Shown: positions 1 to 6,765, numbered from the stretch's first letter. The stretch is 8,907 nt of DNA from Blastocatellia bacterium (GCA_003175865.1 PSRF01000305.1:1-8907), one strand, 5' to 3'. A program made the numbers and translations. The notes: generated by a model from the sequence alone, not told the origin.

Positions 1-393
1 AGCTGGTGCAAGGAATTTGCCGAGCGCCAGAAAATGGAGATCGACTTCAGAAATGACGTGTCCACGATTCTCCCACTCGAGATCGGAGTTTGCCTCTTTC
101 GAGTTCTACAGGAAGCCCTGCACAATCTCGTTAAGCAGAGCGGTGTGAAAAGGATTGAAGTGCAATTGTCGGAGCAATCGGATGAAATCCATCTCACCAT
201 AAGCGATTCCGGGAGAGGCTTCGATGTCGAAGCAGCATTACGGAGTAAAGGTTTAGGTCTGACCAGCATGCGCGAGCGTATTCGTTTGGTGAATGGAACA
301 ATTGCGATTGATTCTAAACCGATGCGTGGGACTACTATCCGGGTTCGTGTGCCGCCTGAATCCGCACAGGGTGTACAACGGGCGGCTGGATGA
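1..393 (+). CDS. Sensor histidine kinase, C-terminal ATPase part (5'-truncated by window edge)
   Basis: The reading frame is open from base 1, so this is the last 130 residues of a longer protein. They form a HATPase_c domain of the NarL/DegS (HisKA_3) kind. The N box is at residues 38-47 (EALHNLVKQS, Asn42), the G1 box DSGRGFD at 69-75, and the G2 region GLGLTSMRERI at 84-94, followed by a LVNG segment and a closing beta strand ending VRVPP. In this family the domain binds ATP and phosphorylates a histidine in an upstream dimerisation helix; the phosphate then passes to a LuxR-type response regulator. The dimerisation helix and any sensory or membrane part lie outside the window, so the signal cannot be read. 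KQS replaces the more usual KHS of the N box. No cognate regulator follows on the + strand. Confidence 0.93.
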   Translation, partial: SWCKEFAERQKMEIDFRNDVSTILPLEIGVCLFRVLQEALHNLVKQSGVKRIEVQLSEQSDEIHLTISDSGRGFDVEAALRSKGLGLTSMRERIRLVNGTIAIDSKPMRGTTIRVRVPPESAQGVQRAAG

Positions 394-430
394 GATTAAC
401 CAGATGGTCTCAGCCAGAATGAACGGCTGA

Positions 431-616
431 GTGCTTTGCGCAGATTCGTTGAAAGATTCGACTCTCCATCGCCCCTACTATGCCATTAATAGAATACGGC
501 GGTTGGCTTACAAGTTCGTGCGCGAAACCAAGCCCGAAGTTTGGGAAGAGATGCGGAAGGAAGTCGGTCTAGCACCACGATCAAGTCACTCCAAAAAAAT
601 GAGGAAAAAGTATTAA
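431..616 (+). CDS. Small hypothetical protein, doubtful start
   Basis: This is a 61-codon frame opening with GTG directly after an in-frame TGA (428-430); no ribosome binding site is evident. The middle looks protein-like, with the charged, Trp-containing stretch KFVRETKPEVWEEMRKEVG, and the C-terminus is very basic (SKKMRKKY). I do not recognise a family. Its last 76 bases overlap, in another frame, the helix-turn-helix ORF that follows. The two frames differ by -1 and are separated by an A7 tract at 593-599, so they may be two halves of one frameshifted gene rather than two genes. It could also be non-coding. Confidence 0.3.
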   Translation: MLCADSLKDSTLHRPYYAINRIRRLAYKFVRETKPEVWEEMRKEVGLAPRSSHSKKMRKKY

Positions 617-807
617 CCATTAAACAGTTAAATCAGCTGCACCTCGCCTTTTGCAAGCTCATTCCTCGCGTTGCGAAACGTGCTGACATGGACCGCAGCT
701 ATGCATATCGGATCATCAAGGGGCAGCGAAGGTGTGAACCAATCAAGCTGCTTTTGCTGGAAGAAACCAGAAAAATTCTGTTGCGAACGATTGGAGTGCC
801 GCGGTGA
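541..807 (+). CDS. Small XRE-like helix-turn-helix protein, start uncertain
   Basis: Residues about 25-80 look like a small DNA-binding domain. A helix (IKQLNQLHLAFCKL) is followed by the helix-turn-helix pattern IPRVAKRADMDRSYAYRIIKG and then a closing helix (EPIKLLLLEETRKIL). The segment 'VAxxxxMDRSYAYRIIKGQRR' has the usual shape of an XRE/Cro recognition helix. I infer that it binds DNA as a small regulator; the target is unknown. The start is a real problem. The only in-frame start candidate is TTG at 541, without a convincing ribosome binding site, and the natural domain boundary is nearer base 605, where no ATG/GTG/TTG exists in frame. This supports a frameshifted fusion with the preceding frame, or a damaged gene. 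The C-terminus (TGA at 805-807) is secure. Confidence 0.5.
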   Translation: MGRDAEGSRSSTTIKSLQKNEEKVLTIKQLNQLHLAFCKLIPRVAKRADMDRSYAYRIIKGQRRCEPIKLLLLEETRKILLRTIGVPR

Positions 808-888
808 CTCCCATGAGCCCGAGCAGTTTGGAGTGATTGGATTGTCGGATTTCAGAACGCAACGACGATAATTTGTGTCAGAGGAACG

Positions 889-1296
889 CTATTCGCAAGG
901 AACTTCCGGCGTCGCCGGAGCAGGTGTCGGTGGCGCGGAACCCGACACACAATCGTAAGAACTTACCTCGCGTGCAGGCACAGCCTCGTCACCCCTGTAC
1001 AGAAGGAATTTCCCACGTTCACGCTTCACATGGATTTCGTTGCCAGCTTCCCAAGCCTTGGGATAGTAACCAGTCAAAGATTCGTAACGCACTATGTACT
1101 TCTTGTGGTTCCACAGGAGGGTGATGTCATAAACGGGCTGGCCATCAAAGATGGGAACACGCCCTTCCCAGTGATTGATGCGGCCCTGTGGATGCGTGCG
1201 AATGAACAGGATCTTCGCCGTTTGCAGGCCCTGTTCAGCGAAAGCCGACAGGAGAGCAGCCACTAAACTCAAGACGAGGATCGGCACACGGATCAT
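889..1296 (-). CDS. Exported protein of unknown function, 135 aa
   Basis: The N-terminus (residues 1-20, MIRVPILVLSLVAALLSAFA) is a typical Sec signal peptide with an A-x-A site before Glu21, so the mature protein is probably periplasmic. The mature part has a beta-rich character: TAKILFIRTHPQGRINHWEGR, then VYDITLLWNHKKYIVRYE, then a basic EIHVKRERGKFLLYRG. The tail (119-135) is rich in Pro and Ala (APPTPAPATP). Two cysteines (116 and 134) could form a disulfide. The ATG at 1294-1296 has a GGAG 14 bases upstream, which is a weak arrangement, but the signal peptide starts exactly there. I recognise no family. It lies downstream of, and on the same strand as, the DUF4136 gene, which is also exported; the 168-bp gap gives no proof of cotranscription. 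Confidence 0.65.
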   Translation of the reverse strand: MIRVPILVLSLVAALLSAFAEQGLQTAKILFIRTHPQGRINHWEGRVPIFDGQPVYDITLLWNHKKYIVRYESLTGYYPKAWEAGNEIHVKRERGKFLLYRGDEAVPAREVSSYDCVSGSAPPTPAPATPEVPCE

Positions 1297-1442
1297 GAAC
1301 TAATATTGCGCTCCGGAAAATCCCTGACGCAAGGGGCTGTTTTTCACGACACCGCCGATGCGTGCAAATATTGATCAATGTTTCGTGTGCGGGCCATACA
1401 CGGAGACGCGGTTTTATCCCGTTATCCGATCCGGGCGCTCCA

Positions 1443-1461
1443 CCGGTCTGCCTGAGACCGG
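1443..1461 (-). terminator. Hairpin just after the DUF4136 stop codon
   Basis: A perfect 7-bp stem CCGGTCT (1443-1449)/AGACCGG (1455-1461) with a 5-base loop begins 3 bases beyond the stop codon of the DUF4136 gene. The place is right for transcript-end protection or termination. No U-tract follows on the minus strand, so a classical intrinsic terminator is not supported. Confidence 0.3.
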
Positions 1462-1464
1462 CAA

Positions 1465-2025
1465 TTACGATTTCACGGGCGGCGGAAAATTTTTCAGAAG
1501 CTTTTTTGTTGCTTTTGCCAAGTTCTTTTGCTGCTTCTCCGGCTTCGCTTTCGGATCAATTGTTTTGCTCGCTACTCCTCGCCAGACCAAGTTGTGATTC
1601 GCCGAATCGTACATGTCCAAGGCCAGCTGACCTTTATAGATCGTCGATGTCGATCCAGTAGTGGTTGTTGAACCCATTCCACCATACCAGCCGCCCCCCC
1701 ACCCAGGGCCATATCCCCAACCTGTACTGTAGGAATTGAACTGCTTCTCTTCACCAACAGAAGGCTGATAGCCTATGTACAGATTCGCATCGTCTCCCTC
1801 AACTTTGGTCAAACCTTTGGTGGCGAGCTCCGCATCAATTGCCTCCTTGATTTGCTTGTCCACGAGGTCGCTGACTGTTGCCGCGCCTTTGATCGGCACC
1901 CACTTGTACGTTTTGAATTTTGAGAAGTCAGCACTCTTGTCGAAGTTATAACGCACATCCTGGGCAAGTGAACTACCAGCAGCCAGCAGCAACGTGATAA
2001 ATGGGAAAATAAAGAATCGTCTCAT
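1465..2025 (-). CDS. DUF4136 domain exported protein, 186 aa
   Basis: Residues 1-21 form a signal peptide (MRRFFIFPFITLLLAAGSSLA), with likely cleavage before Gln22. No lipobox cysteine is present, so this is a soluble periplasmic form rather than a lipoprotein. The start of the mature part, VRYNFDKSADFSKFKTYKW, is the hallmark of DUF4136, as are a helix of the type DKQIKEAIDAELATKGL and the closing strands LALDMYDSANHNLVWRG. Between them sits a low-complexity Gly/Trp/Tyr then Thr/Ser loop (residues about 99-128), common in this family. The C-terminus is Lys-rich (160-178). The biochemical function of DUF4136 is unknown. I chose the ATG at 2023-2025, two codons inside a possible TTG start, because GGAG (2033-2036) lies 7 bases before it but only 1-2 bases before the TTG. 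A 22-bp inverted repeat lies about 136 bp upstream and may control it. Confidence 0.88.
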   Translation of the reverse strand: MRRFFIFPFITLLLAAGSSLAQDVRYNFDKSADFSKFKTYKWVPIKGAATVSDLVDKQIKEAIDAELATKGLTKVEGDDANLYIGYQPSVGEEKQFNSYSTGWGYGPGWGGGWYGGMGSTTTTGSTSTIYKGQLALDMYDSANHNLVWRGVASKTIDPKAKPEKQQKNLAKATKKLLKNFPPPVKS

Positions 2026-2160
2026 GTTCAATCTCCGTCTGACCTGAAATACCTCGCGTTACGTACTTGAAATGATCCGCTGGGCAATCAGCGATGGTAC
2101 CCATCCTCAGAAGCCCAATCATCACAAGCTTGCATGCTATTCTGGTGATGTGTTTACGTT

Positions 2161-2182
2161 GAACTGTCAGATTTGTCAGTTC
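2161..2182. promoter_or_regulatory. 22-bp inverted repeat, candidate operator (site A)
   Basis: The arms GAACTG (2161-2166) and CAGTTC (2177-2182) are perfect inverted copies separated by 10 bases; the next inner pair (T/T) is a mismatch. Aligned without gaps to the repeat at 6766-6787 it matches at 17 of 22 positions, including both outer arms. It sits about 136 bp upstream of the DUF4136 start and 14 bp before a + strand TTGACA. On the minus strand a weak promoter-like pair, CTGACA (2174-2179) and TAAACA (2151-2156) with 17-bp spacing, overlaps it. Its size and symmetry fit a dimeric regulator; the regulator is unknown. Confidence 0.5.
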
Positions 2183-2195
2183 CGCACTGCTCCGC

Positions 2196-2224
2196 TTGAC
2201 AGCATAGTCACCGTGCGCTAGACA
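2196..2224 (+). promoter_or_regulatory. Promoter candidate reading into the long hairpin
   Basis: A consensus -35 TTGACA (2196-2201) is followed after exactly 17 bases by TAGACA (2219-2224), which matches the -10 consensus at only three of six positions. Transcription would begin near 2231, just before the 2235-2282 hairpin. No ORF follows on this strand, so the product, if any, would be a small RNA running towards the 3' end of pckA. The poor -10 keeps this tentative. Confidence 0.3.
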
Positions 2225-2234
2225 GTCCAGACGC

Positions 2235-2282
2235 TAGAGATTGCCCGTTTCCCTTCCGATCTCCGGGAACGGGCAGTCTCTA
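2235..2282. repeat. Long imperfect inverted repeat (stable hairpin)
   Basis: The left arm (2235-2253) and right arm (2265-2282) pair over 18 base pairs, including one G-U at 2241/2276, with a single bulged T (2250) and an 11-base loop (2254-2264). The core is TGCCCGTT against its complement AACGGGCA. There is no T-run on either side in either direction, so it is not a simple intrinsic terminator. It could be a REP-like element, the folded 5' end of a small RNA, or a transcript-end stabiliser for pckA, whose stop codon is about 210 bp away. Only one copy is present in this window. Confidence 0.6.
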
Positions 2283-2492
2283 ATCGCTCCACACGATCCC
2301 GAGACAAATCAAGACAAGTGTCGCCTGTGTTTACGCTGGGTTTCAGGAGTGTATGCACTGCTGCGGGAAGCTTGGTTTGATGAACTGATTGGCAGGACTT
2401 ACAGGGCATAAGAACTACTCCCTGACCCACTTTCTCTTATTCCTGCCGTTATCCTCCGATACATCATCTTGAAGTCGCACGTTCCGTTGTAC

Positions 2493-4076
2493 TCAGGCGG
2501 CCATATCACTTCCTGCGGCAGTGGTCTTTGCGTCGCCTTCGTACTTCTTGAAGTTGTCTTTGAACAACTGGAACAATTTCTTTGCAGTGGCATCGTAGGC
2601 TGCCTTGTCTACCCACGCATTACGAGGCACAAGGACCTCGCTCGGTATGCCGGGACATTCGGGAACCAAGTCGAAACCAAAAACTGGATCACGATACGTC
2701 TGTACTTTGGCGAGCGTACCGTTATGGATGGCATCAATTATGGCGCGAGTATGTCCTAGGTTCATGCGCTTGCCGACCCCATAGCTACCGCCAGTCCATC
2801 CGGTGTTTACTAGCCAAACCCGCGTTCTGTTCTGCTTGATCTTTTCTGCTAAAAGTTCCGCATACTTCTTTGGTTGCCAGACCAGGAACGGACCACCAAA
2901 ACAGGGTGAAAACGTCGCTGTTGGTTCTTTGACTCCCACCTCCGTGCCAGCAACCTTCGCCGTGTATCCGCTCACGAAATGAAACATCGCGAGCTCGGGA
3001 GTAAGCGAGCTAACCGGCGGTAACACACCGAAAGCGTCACAGGTGAGGAAGATCACATCGGTCGGATGTCCGGCAACACACGGAATGAGGCTATTACGAA
3101 TGAAGTTGATAGGGTAGGCGCCTCTAGTATTCTCAGTGATGCTGGAGTCGGCATAATCGACGCTATGGTCCTCTTCCAGAACAACATTTTCCAGAACAGC
3201 ACCGAATCGCAAAGCAGCGAAGATGTCCGGTTCGGATTCACTTTTCAGGTTAATCGCCTTTGCGTAGCAACCGCCTTCGATATTGAAGATGCCATCGTCG
3301 CTCCAACAATGCTCGTCATCTCCAATGAGATACCGCTTGGGATCGGCAGACAGGGTCGTCTTTCCGGTGCCGCTCAATCCAAAAAGCAAAGAAGAACGTC
3401 GCGTCTGCTTGTCAGCGGTGGCAGAGCAGTGCATCGAGAGCACCCCACGTTTAGGAGCGAAGTAATTCACCACCGTGAATACGCCTTTCTTCATCTCACC
3501 GGCATATTCAGTTCCGAGAATGACAAGTTCCCTGTCTTCGAGATGAAGGCTAACGCAGGTCTTGGAACCGACTTCAGCAATCAGGTCGTCCGCCGGAAAT
3601 GTACCTGCGTTGAAGATCACGAAGTCCGGTTGTCCAAACGATGCAAGTTCCTCGGCTGTGGGCCGGATGAGCATCGTGTGCATGAACAGCGCATGATACG
3701 GTCTTGAACAAACGACACGGACCTTGATTCGGTACTTCGGGTCCCACCCTGCAAAGCCATCGAAGCAGTAGAGCCTCGGACAGACGCTTAGGTAATCGAG
3801 GGCTCGCTGGCGGACATGTCCATACGCCATTGGATCGAGTGGAATGTTTGTTGTCCCCCACCATACCGCCTTTTCTGAAGTTGGATTCTTTACAATGCGT
3901 TTGTCTAGAGGGGAACGACCGGTCTTCTCTCCTGAATAGGCAACAAGCGCACCATTCTCTGCGATAGTCGCCTCCTTGTCATAACGAATTGCGTGTTCGT
4001 ATAGAACACTGGGTGGAAGGTTGCGATAGATTTCCTTTGCTGTTAATTCATACTGACTTAAATCGAATGAGTTCAT
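2493..4076 (-). CDS. pckA: Phosphoenolpyruvate carboxykinase (ATP)
   Basis: This enzyme interconverts oxaloacetate + ATP with PEP + CO2 + ADP in the cytoplasm, the first committed step of gluconeogenesis. In some bacteria it also runs in the carboxylating direction during fermentation. The 527 residues match the usual length of the ATP type. Visible signatures are the substrate arginine in TGRSP (Arg64), EMKKG with the metal-binding lysine (Lys197), SMHCSA with the metal-binding histidine (His216), the P-loop GLSGTGKTTLS (233-243), the kinase-2 aspartates in LIGDDEH (253-254), EGGCYAK (267-273) and ENTRGAYP (Arg318). The short C-terminal tail (about 514-527) is Ala/Asp-rich and nonconserved. 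The start ATG (4074-4076) has AGGAG (4088-4092) 11 bases upstream, a rather long spacing. It lies last in a minus-strand series after pta and ackA. A small ORF may be coupled to it through a TGA/ATG overlap, and the leader can form alternative hairpins. Confidence 0.98.
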   Translation of the reverse strand: MNSFDLSQYELTAKEIYRNLPPSVLYEHAIRYDKEATIAENGALVAYSGEKTGRSPLDKRIVKNPTSEKAVWWGTTNIPLDPMAYGHVRQRALDYLSVCPRLYCFDGFAGWDPKYRIKVRVVCSRPYHALFMHTMLIRPTAEELASFGQPDFVIFNAGTFPADDLIAEVGSKTCVSLHLEDRELVILGTEYAGEMKKGVFTVVNYFAPKRGVLSMHCSATADKQTRRSSLLFGLSGTGKTTLSADPKRYLIGDDEHCWSDDGIFNIEGGCYAKAINLKSESEPDIFAALRFGAVLENVVLEEDHSVDYADSSITENTRGAYPINFIRNSLIPCVAGHPTDVIFLTCDAFGVLPPVSSLTPELAMFHFVSGYTAKVAGTEVGVKEPTATFSPCFGGPFLVWQPKKYAELLAEKIKQNRTRVWLVNTGWTGGSYGVGKRMNLGHTRAIIDAIHNGTLAKVQTYRDPVFGFDLVPECPGIPSEVLVPRNAWVDKAAYDATAKKLFQLFKDNFKKYEGDAKTTAAGSDMAA

Positions 4077-4315
4077 AAGTCACTAAACTCCTGGAGACTG
4101 CTCGTTAAGTGTCTCCTCGCCTGTCCGAGGAGTATGCAATGGAAGCGGCCCGTATCCTCCAGACGGCCGTGCGTCAGCAAAAGCGCATCCGGTTTTGAAA
4201 GGTTCACACCGTAGGAAAGTCGACTCTGTAGCTCCGATTTGCTTCCCCGCTGAAACCGGGCATCCTCGAGCACAACTTTCGCCCGTTCCGCTTGGACCAA
4301 ACATTCGCGCCTCAT
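4073..4315 (-). CDS. Possible 80-aa protein filling the ackA-pckA gap
   Basis: I recognise no family, but the placement looks like a real gene. ATG (4313-4315) is preceded at 8 bases by GAGGAA and begins 17 bases after the ackA stop. The frame ends in TGA (4073-4075), which overlaps the pckA ATG as ATGA, the classical translational-coupling junction. The predicted protein is soluble and basic in its first half (MRRECLVQAERAKVVLEDAR), without membrane segments or a signal peptide, and contains a hydrophobic DALLLTHGRLED stretch. About 60% of third codon positions are G or C by my hand count, so codon use gives little support. A second minus-strand frame is also open here, so chance is possible, and the same bases carry the pckA leader hairpins. 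Confidence 0.38.
   Translation of the reverse strand: MRRECLVQAERAKVVLEDARFQRGSKSELQSRLSYGVNLSKPDALLLTHGRLEDTGRFHCILLGQARRHLTSSLQEFSDL
4088..4132 (-). promoter_or_regulatory. pckA leader with alternative hairpins and ribosome binding site
   Basis: In the transcript, CUCCUCG (4132-4126) and CGAGGAG (4119-4113) form a perfect 7-bp stem with a 6-base loop. GGAGAC (4116-4111) and GUCUCC (4098-4093) form a 6-bp stem that shares bases 4116-4113 with the first, so the two exclude each other. The likely pckA ribosome binding site AGGAG (4092-4088) is complementary to CUCCU (4132-4128). When the second stem forms, the freed CUCCU could mask it. This may be a translational switch; it matches no riboswitch class that I know. 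Confidence 0.3.
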
Positions 4316-4332
4316 TTCATATGTTCCTCGAA

Positions 4333-5529
4333 TCAAGCTGCTATCGCCGCGGTTCGGATAACGCGCCGAGTGTGGCGAGCAATCATCAGTTCTTCATTAG
4401 TCGGAATAATCCAAACGGAAACAGGGCTCGATTTGCTACTTACACGCGGCCCGCCTTGTTCATTGGCCGTCACGTCGAGTTCCACTCCCAGCCAGCCCGC
4501 ATCGCGGCAAACTCTCTCGCGAATTATGGCTGCATGTTCGCCGATGCCGCCGGTAAACACTAAAGCTTCAAGGCCGCCGAGTGCTGCCGCAAGCGAGCCG
4601 AGTTCGCGGCCGATGCGGTAGACGAAAAGATCGATCGCGAGCTTGGCACGCGGCTCTGGACTGTTCAAAAGGATGCGCATATCGCTCGAAATCCCCGAGA
4701 CTCCGAGCAGTCCTGATTGCTGGTAAATAACCTCCTCAATTGCACGGGCATCCATCTTGAGTTCATCCATCAGGTAAATAAGCACGCCCGGATCGATCGC
4801 GCCGCAACGCGTACCCATGGGTAGGCCATCTGCCGCCGTAAAGCCCATTGTGGTTGCCACACTTTTGCCTGCGTGCACGGCACACATGCTGGCTCCGTTT
4901 CCTAGATGTGCGATCACGACTCGCCCTGATGACGCCTTTGGCTCGAATCCCGGCAGCACGCTCGCGATGTACTCATAGGAAAGTCCGTGAAAGCCGTAGC
5001 GCCGGACCCCTCGATCAGTGATCGAGGACGGCAACGCGAAGCGTTGCGCAAGCTCATCCTGTGCACGGTGAAAAGCAGTGTCAAAGCATGCTACCTGGGG
5101 CAATTCCGGCCTGCGCTTGGTTATCAATCTAATTGGCAACAGATTATGCGGTTGGTGCAGCGGGGCGAGTGGTATCAACCTTTCAAGTTTAGCCAGTACC
5201 TGCGGGCTTAGCACGGTGGGGTACGAAAACTCATGGCCACCGTGCACGACCCGATGCCCGACGGCAATCAGGCGACTTTCCTCGCCTTGACTACTCAGGA
5301 ATTCGGTAAGATAGCCAATCGCTCCGTCGTGACCAAGTTGAGTTCCTCCCCCCCACTTTTGCGACGCGATTTCCTGTGCTGCTGAGTTCTTCGCTACAAA
5401 TCGAGGCGAAGCGTAAAGTCCTTCAATTTGTCCCCGGACCTTAAGTTCGAGATGATCTGAACTATCGCCGAAAACCGAGAATTTGATACTTGATGAGCCG
5501 GAGTTGAGAACCAAAATTACATCGTCCAT
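4333..5529 (-). CDS. ackA: Acetate kinase
   Basis: This cytoplasmic enzyme converts acetyl phosphate + ADP to acetate + ATP, reversibly. The 398 residues equal the normal family length and all hallmark segments are present. They are LVLNSGSSSIKF with Asn9, GHRVVHGG with Arg93, CFDTAFH with the catalytic Asp150, RYGFHG with His181, the nucleotide-binding HLGNGAS (208-214), GTRCGAIDPG with Arg241, FTGGIGEH (325-332), and PTNEEL with the metal-binding glutamate near 379-380. The C-terminus ends in a short basic and alanine-rich tail. The ATG at 5527-5529 is preceded by AGGTGATC, an extended match to the 16S 3' end. It lies 37 bp downstream of pta, so the two are surely one transcription unit. 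With phosphoketolase nearby, acetyl phosphate can be supplied both from sugars and from acetyl-CoA. Confidence 0.98.
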   Translation of the reverse strand: MDDVILVLNSGSSSIKFSVFGDSSDHLELKVRGQIEGLYASPRFVAKNSAAQEIASQKWGGGTQLGHDGAIGYLTEFLSSQGEESRLIAVGHRVVHGGHEFSYPTVLSPQVLAKLERLIPLAPLHQPHNLLPIRLITKRRPELPQVACFDTAFHRAQDELAQRFALPSSITDRGVRRYGFHGLSYEYIASVLPGFEPKASSGRVVIAHLGNGASMCAVHAGKSVATTMGFTAADGLPMGTRCGAIDPGVLIYLMDELKMDARAIEEVIYQQSGLLGVSGISSDMRILLNSPEPRAKLAIDLFVYRIGRELGSLAAALGGLEALVFTGGIGEHAAIIRERVCRDAGWLGVELDVTANEQGGPRVSSKSSPVSVWIIPTNEELMIARHTRRVIRTAAIAA

Positions 5530-5566
5530 CGGATCACCTATAAGTCAGCGCAATTCAGGCGAGAGC

Positions 5567-6514
5567 TTAGGCGGCCTGGCCCATGATTGCGGCAGGGCTG
5601 TCACGACGAGCTTTGGCGACGAGGACGGCGACCGCGCACGAGGCCAGCCGCGCTATTGCTGAATCAGCACGGCTTGTCAGGATAATTGGCGCACGTGCGC
5701 CAAGCACGATTCCTGCCGCATCTGCGTCGGCCAGGAAAGACAGGCTCTTAGCGAGCATATTGCCGGCCTCGAGGTCCGGTGCGACCAGGATGTCAGCCTG
5801 ACCCGCTACTGGAGATTCGATCTTCTTGATCTTTGCTGCATTCAGATTGATTGCGTTATCAAGAGCCAGAGGCCCGTCGAGTATGCCACCTGTGATCTGC
5901 CCACGTTCTGCCATCTTGCACAGCGCACCGGCTTCGATAGTTGACGGGACTTTCGGATTCACCGTTTCCATCGCTGACAAGATGGCCACTTTGGGCTGAG
6001 GCTTGCCTAGAGTGTGCGCGAGATCAATTGCGTTCTGGACGATGTGGACTTTATCTTCAAGCGTCGGGAGGATGTTTACGGCTGCGTCCGTGATGATGAT
6101 CGCTTGCTCGAGCGCAGGCACATCCATGATGAAACAATGGCTGATCCGGCGGGCACTTCTGAGACCGCTGTCGCGCGCGACCACCGCACTCATCAGTTCA
6201 TCCGTGTGTAGGCTGCCTTTCATCAGCATCTCGGCTTTGCCTTCGCGGATCAGCTTCACCGAGTCCTCCGCGGCGGCCAGGCTATCAGGCGAGTCGAAAA
6301 GTTCGTAGCGCGAAATGTCTGTGCCGGACTGAACCGCGGCAGCCTCGATTTTCTTGCGCGGTCCCACGAGGATTGGTGCCAGCAGTCCTACTTCCGCCGC
6401 TGCGAGTGCTCCATTCAGGGAGGCCGCATCGCACGGATGTGCGATGGCGGTCGGAGTTGGAGCTAGTGATTTGCAGCGCTCGAGTAGACGTTCGTATTTT
6501 TCATGTCTTTTCAC
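5567..6514 (-). CDS. Phosphate acetyltransferase / phosphate butyryltransferase family
   Basis: Members exchange CoA and phosphate on a short acyl group; next to ackA and phosphoketolase the expected reaction is acetyl-CoA + Pi to acetyl phosphate + CoA. The 315 residues match the short single-domain PTA_PTB type, not the long E. coli Pta with its extra N-terminal domains. Seen in order: HPCDAASLNGALAAAE, LVGP (49-52), MLMKGSLHTDELM (96-108), ITDAAVNILPTLEDK (141-155), GGILDGPLALDNAI (209-222), VAPDLEAGNMLAKSL (244-258) and VLGARAPIILTSRADS (270-285). These belong to the branch found as a free protein or as the C-terminal half of enoyl-CoA hydratase fusions. Acetyl versus butyryl preference cannot be read from sequence. 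I chose GTG (6512-6514) because the conserved N-terminus begins there and no better start exists; its ribosome binding site is poor. Confidence 0.93.
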   Translation of the reverse strand: MKRHEKYERLLERCKSLAPTPTAIAHPCDAASLNGALAAAEVGLLAPILVGPRKKIEAAAVQSGTDISRYELFDSPDSLAAAEDSVKLIREGKAEMLMKGSLHTDELMSAVVARDSGLRSARRISHCFIMDVPALEQAIIITDAAVNILPTLEDKVHIVQNAIDLAHTLGKPQPKVAILSAMETVNPKVPSTIEAGALCKMAERGQITGGILDGPLALDNAINLNAAKIKKIESPVAGQADILVAPDLEAGNMLAKSLSFLADADAAGIVLGARAPIILTSRADSAIARLASCAVAVLVAKARRDSPAAIMGQAA

Positions 6515-6586
6515 GTTGTGACTACAGGAAAATCACTGCCCCTGTGGAGTTACCTTCCCAGCATTACTAAGAGTTTCGCGACACCA

Positions 6587-6608
6587 GAACTGTCAGAAAT
6601 ACTAGGTT
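6587..6608. promoter_or_regulatory. Half-site related to the 22-bp inverted repeat (site C)
   Basis: The first 11 bases, GAACTGTCAGA, are identical to the first 11 bases of the repeat at 2161-2182, but the second arm (TAGGTT in place of CAGTTC) is poorly kept. It sits about 73 bp upstream of the pta start, in a reasonable place for a regulator of the pta-ackA unit. Whether a degenerate site binds is unknown. Confidence 0.3.
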
Positions 6609-6765
6609 GGCTATCGAATGAGTGGACGGTTAGTTCCAGCCTTGGATGAGTTTTAGCGCTGCTGCTTGGCAGAACAGCGGTGGCGCTCTGTTTTACAGGA
6701 GCAGGTTTCGTCCCAAATAAACAAGCATTCTCGCATCCCTGAATCGCTCCTACATTAGTCTGAGT

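Larger units (their letters stand above)
2026..2492. other. Gene-free interval between DUF4136 and pckA
   Basis: This 467-bp stretch carries no convincing gene on either strand. It holds the upstream region of the DUF4136 gene, a 22-bp inverted repeat at 2161-2182, a TTGACA-based promoter candidate on the + strand (2196-2224), a long imperfect hairpin (2235-2282), and the 3' flank of pckA. I found no hairpin with a U-tract after the pckA stop. The weak 5-bp stem CAGGG/CCCTG (2402-2406/2420-2424) is not enough to call a terminator. Confidence 0.6.

Noticed and set aside
1321..1345. CCCT/AGGG stem followed by T5 on the + strand, terminator-like
   Set aside because: The stem has only 4 bp and no + strand gene ends nearby.
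1370..1379. Perfect palindrome ATTGATCAAT upstream of the 889-1296 gene, reminiscent of FNR/CRP halves
   Set aside because: FNR boxes need four bases between TTGAT and ATCAA; here the halves are fused. A 10-bp AT-rich palindrome is likely by chance.
2215..2238. Short direct repeat CGCTAGA, 17 bases apart
   Set aside because: Two copies of seven bases are too little to call a repeat element; the hairpin next to it is the stronger signal.
3066..3707. 213-codon open frame on the + strand
   Set aside because: It lies wholly antisense to the conserved P-loop and substrate-binding part of pckA and shows no protein-like motif; it is a shadow of the pckA codons.
6655..6687. Imperfect hairpin in the divergent region with a following TTTT
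   Set aside because: The stem is broken by unpaired bases and no gene ends there, so a terminator call is not supported.
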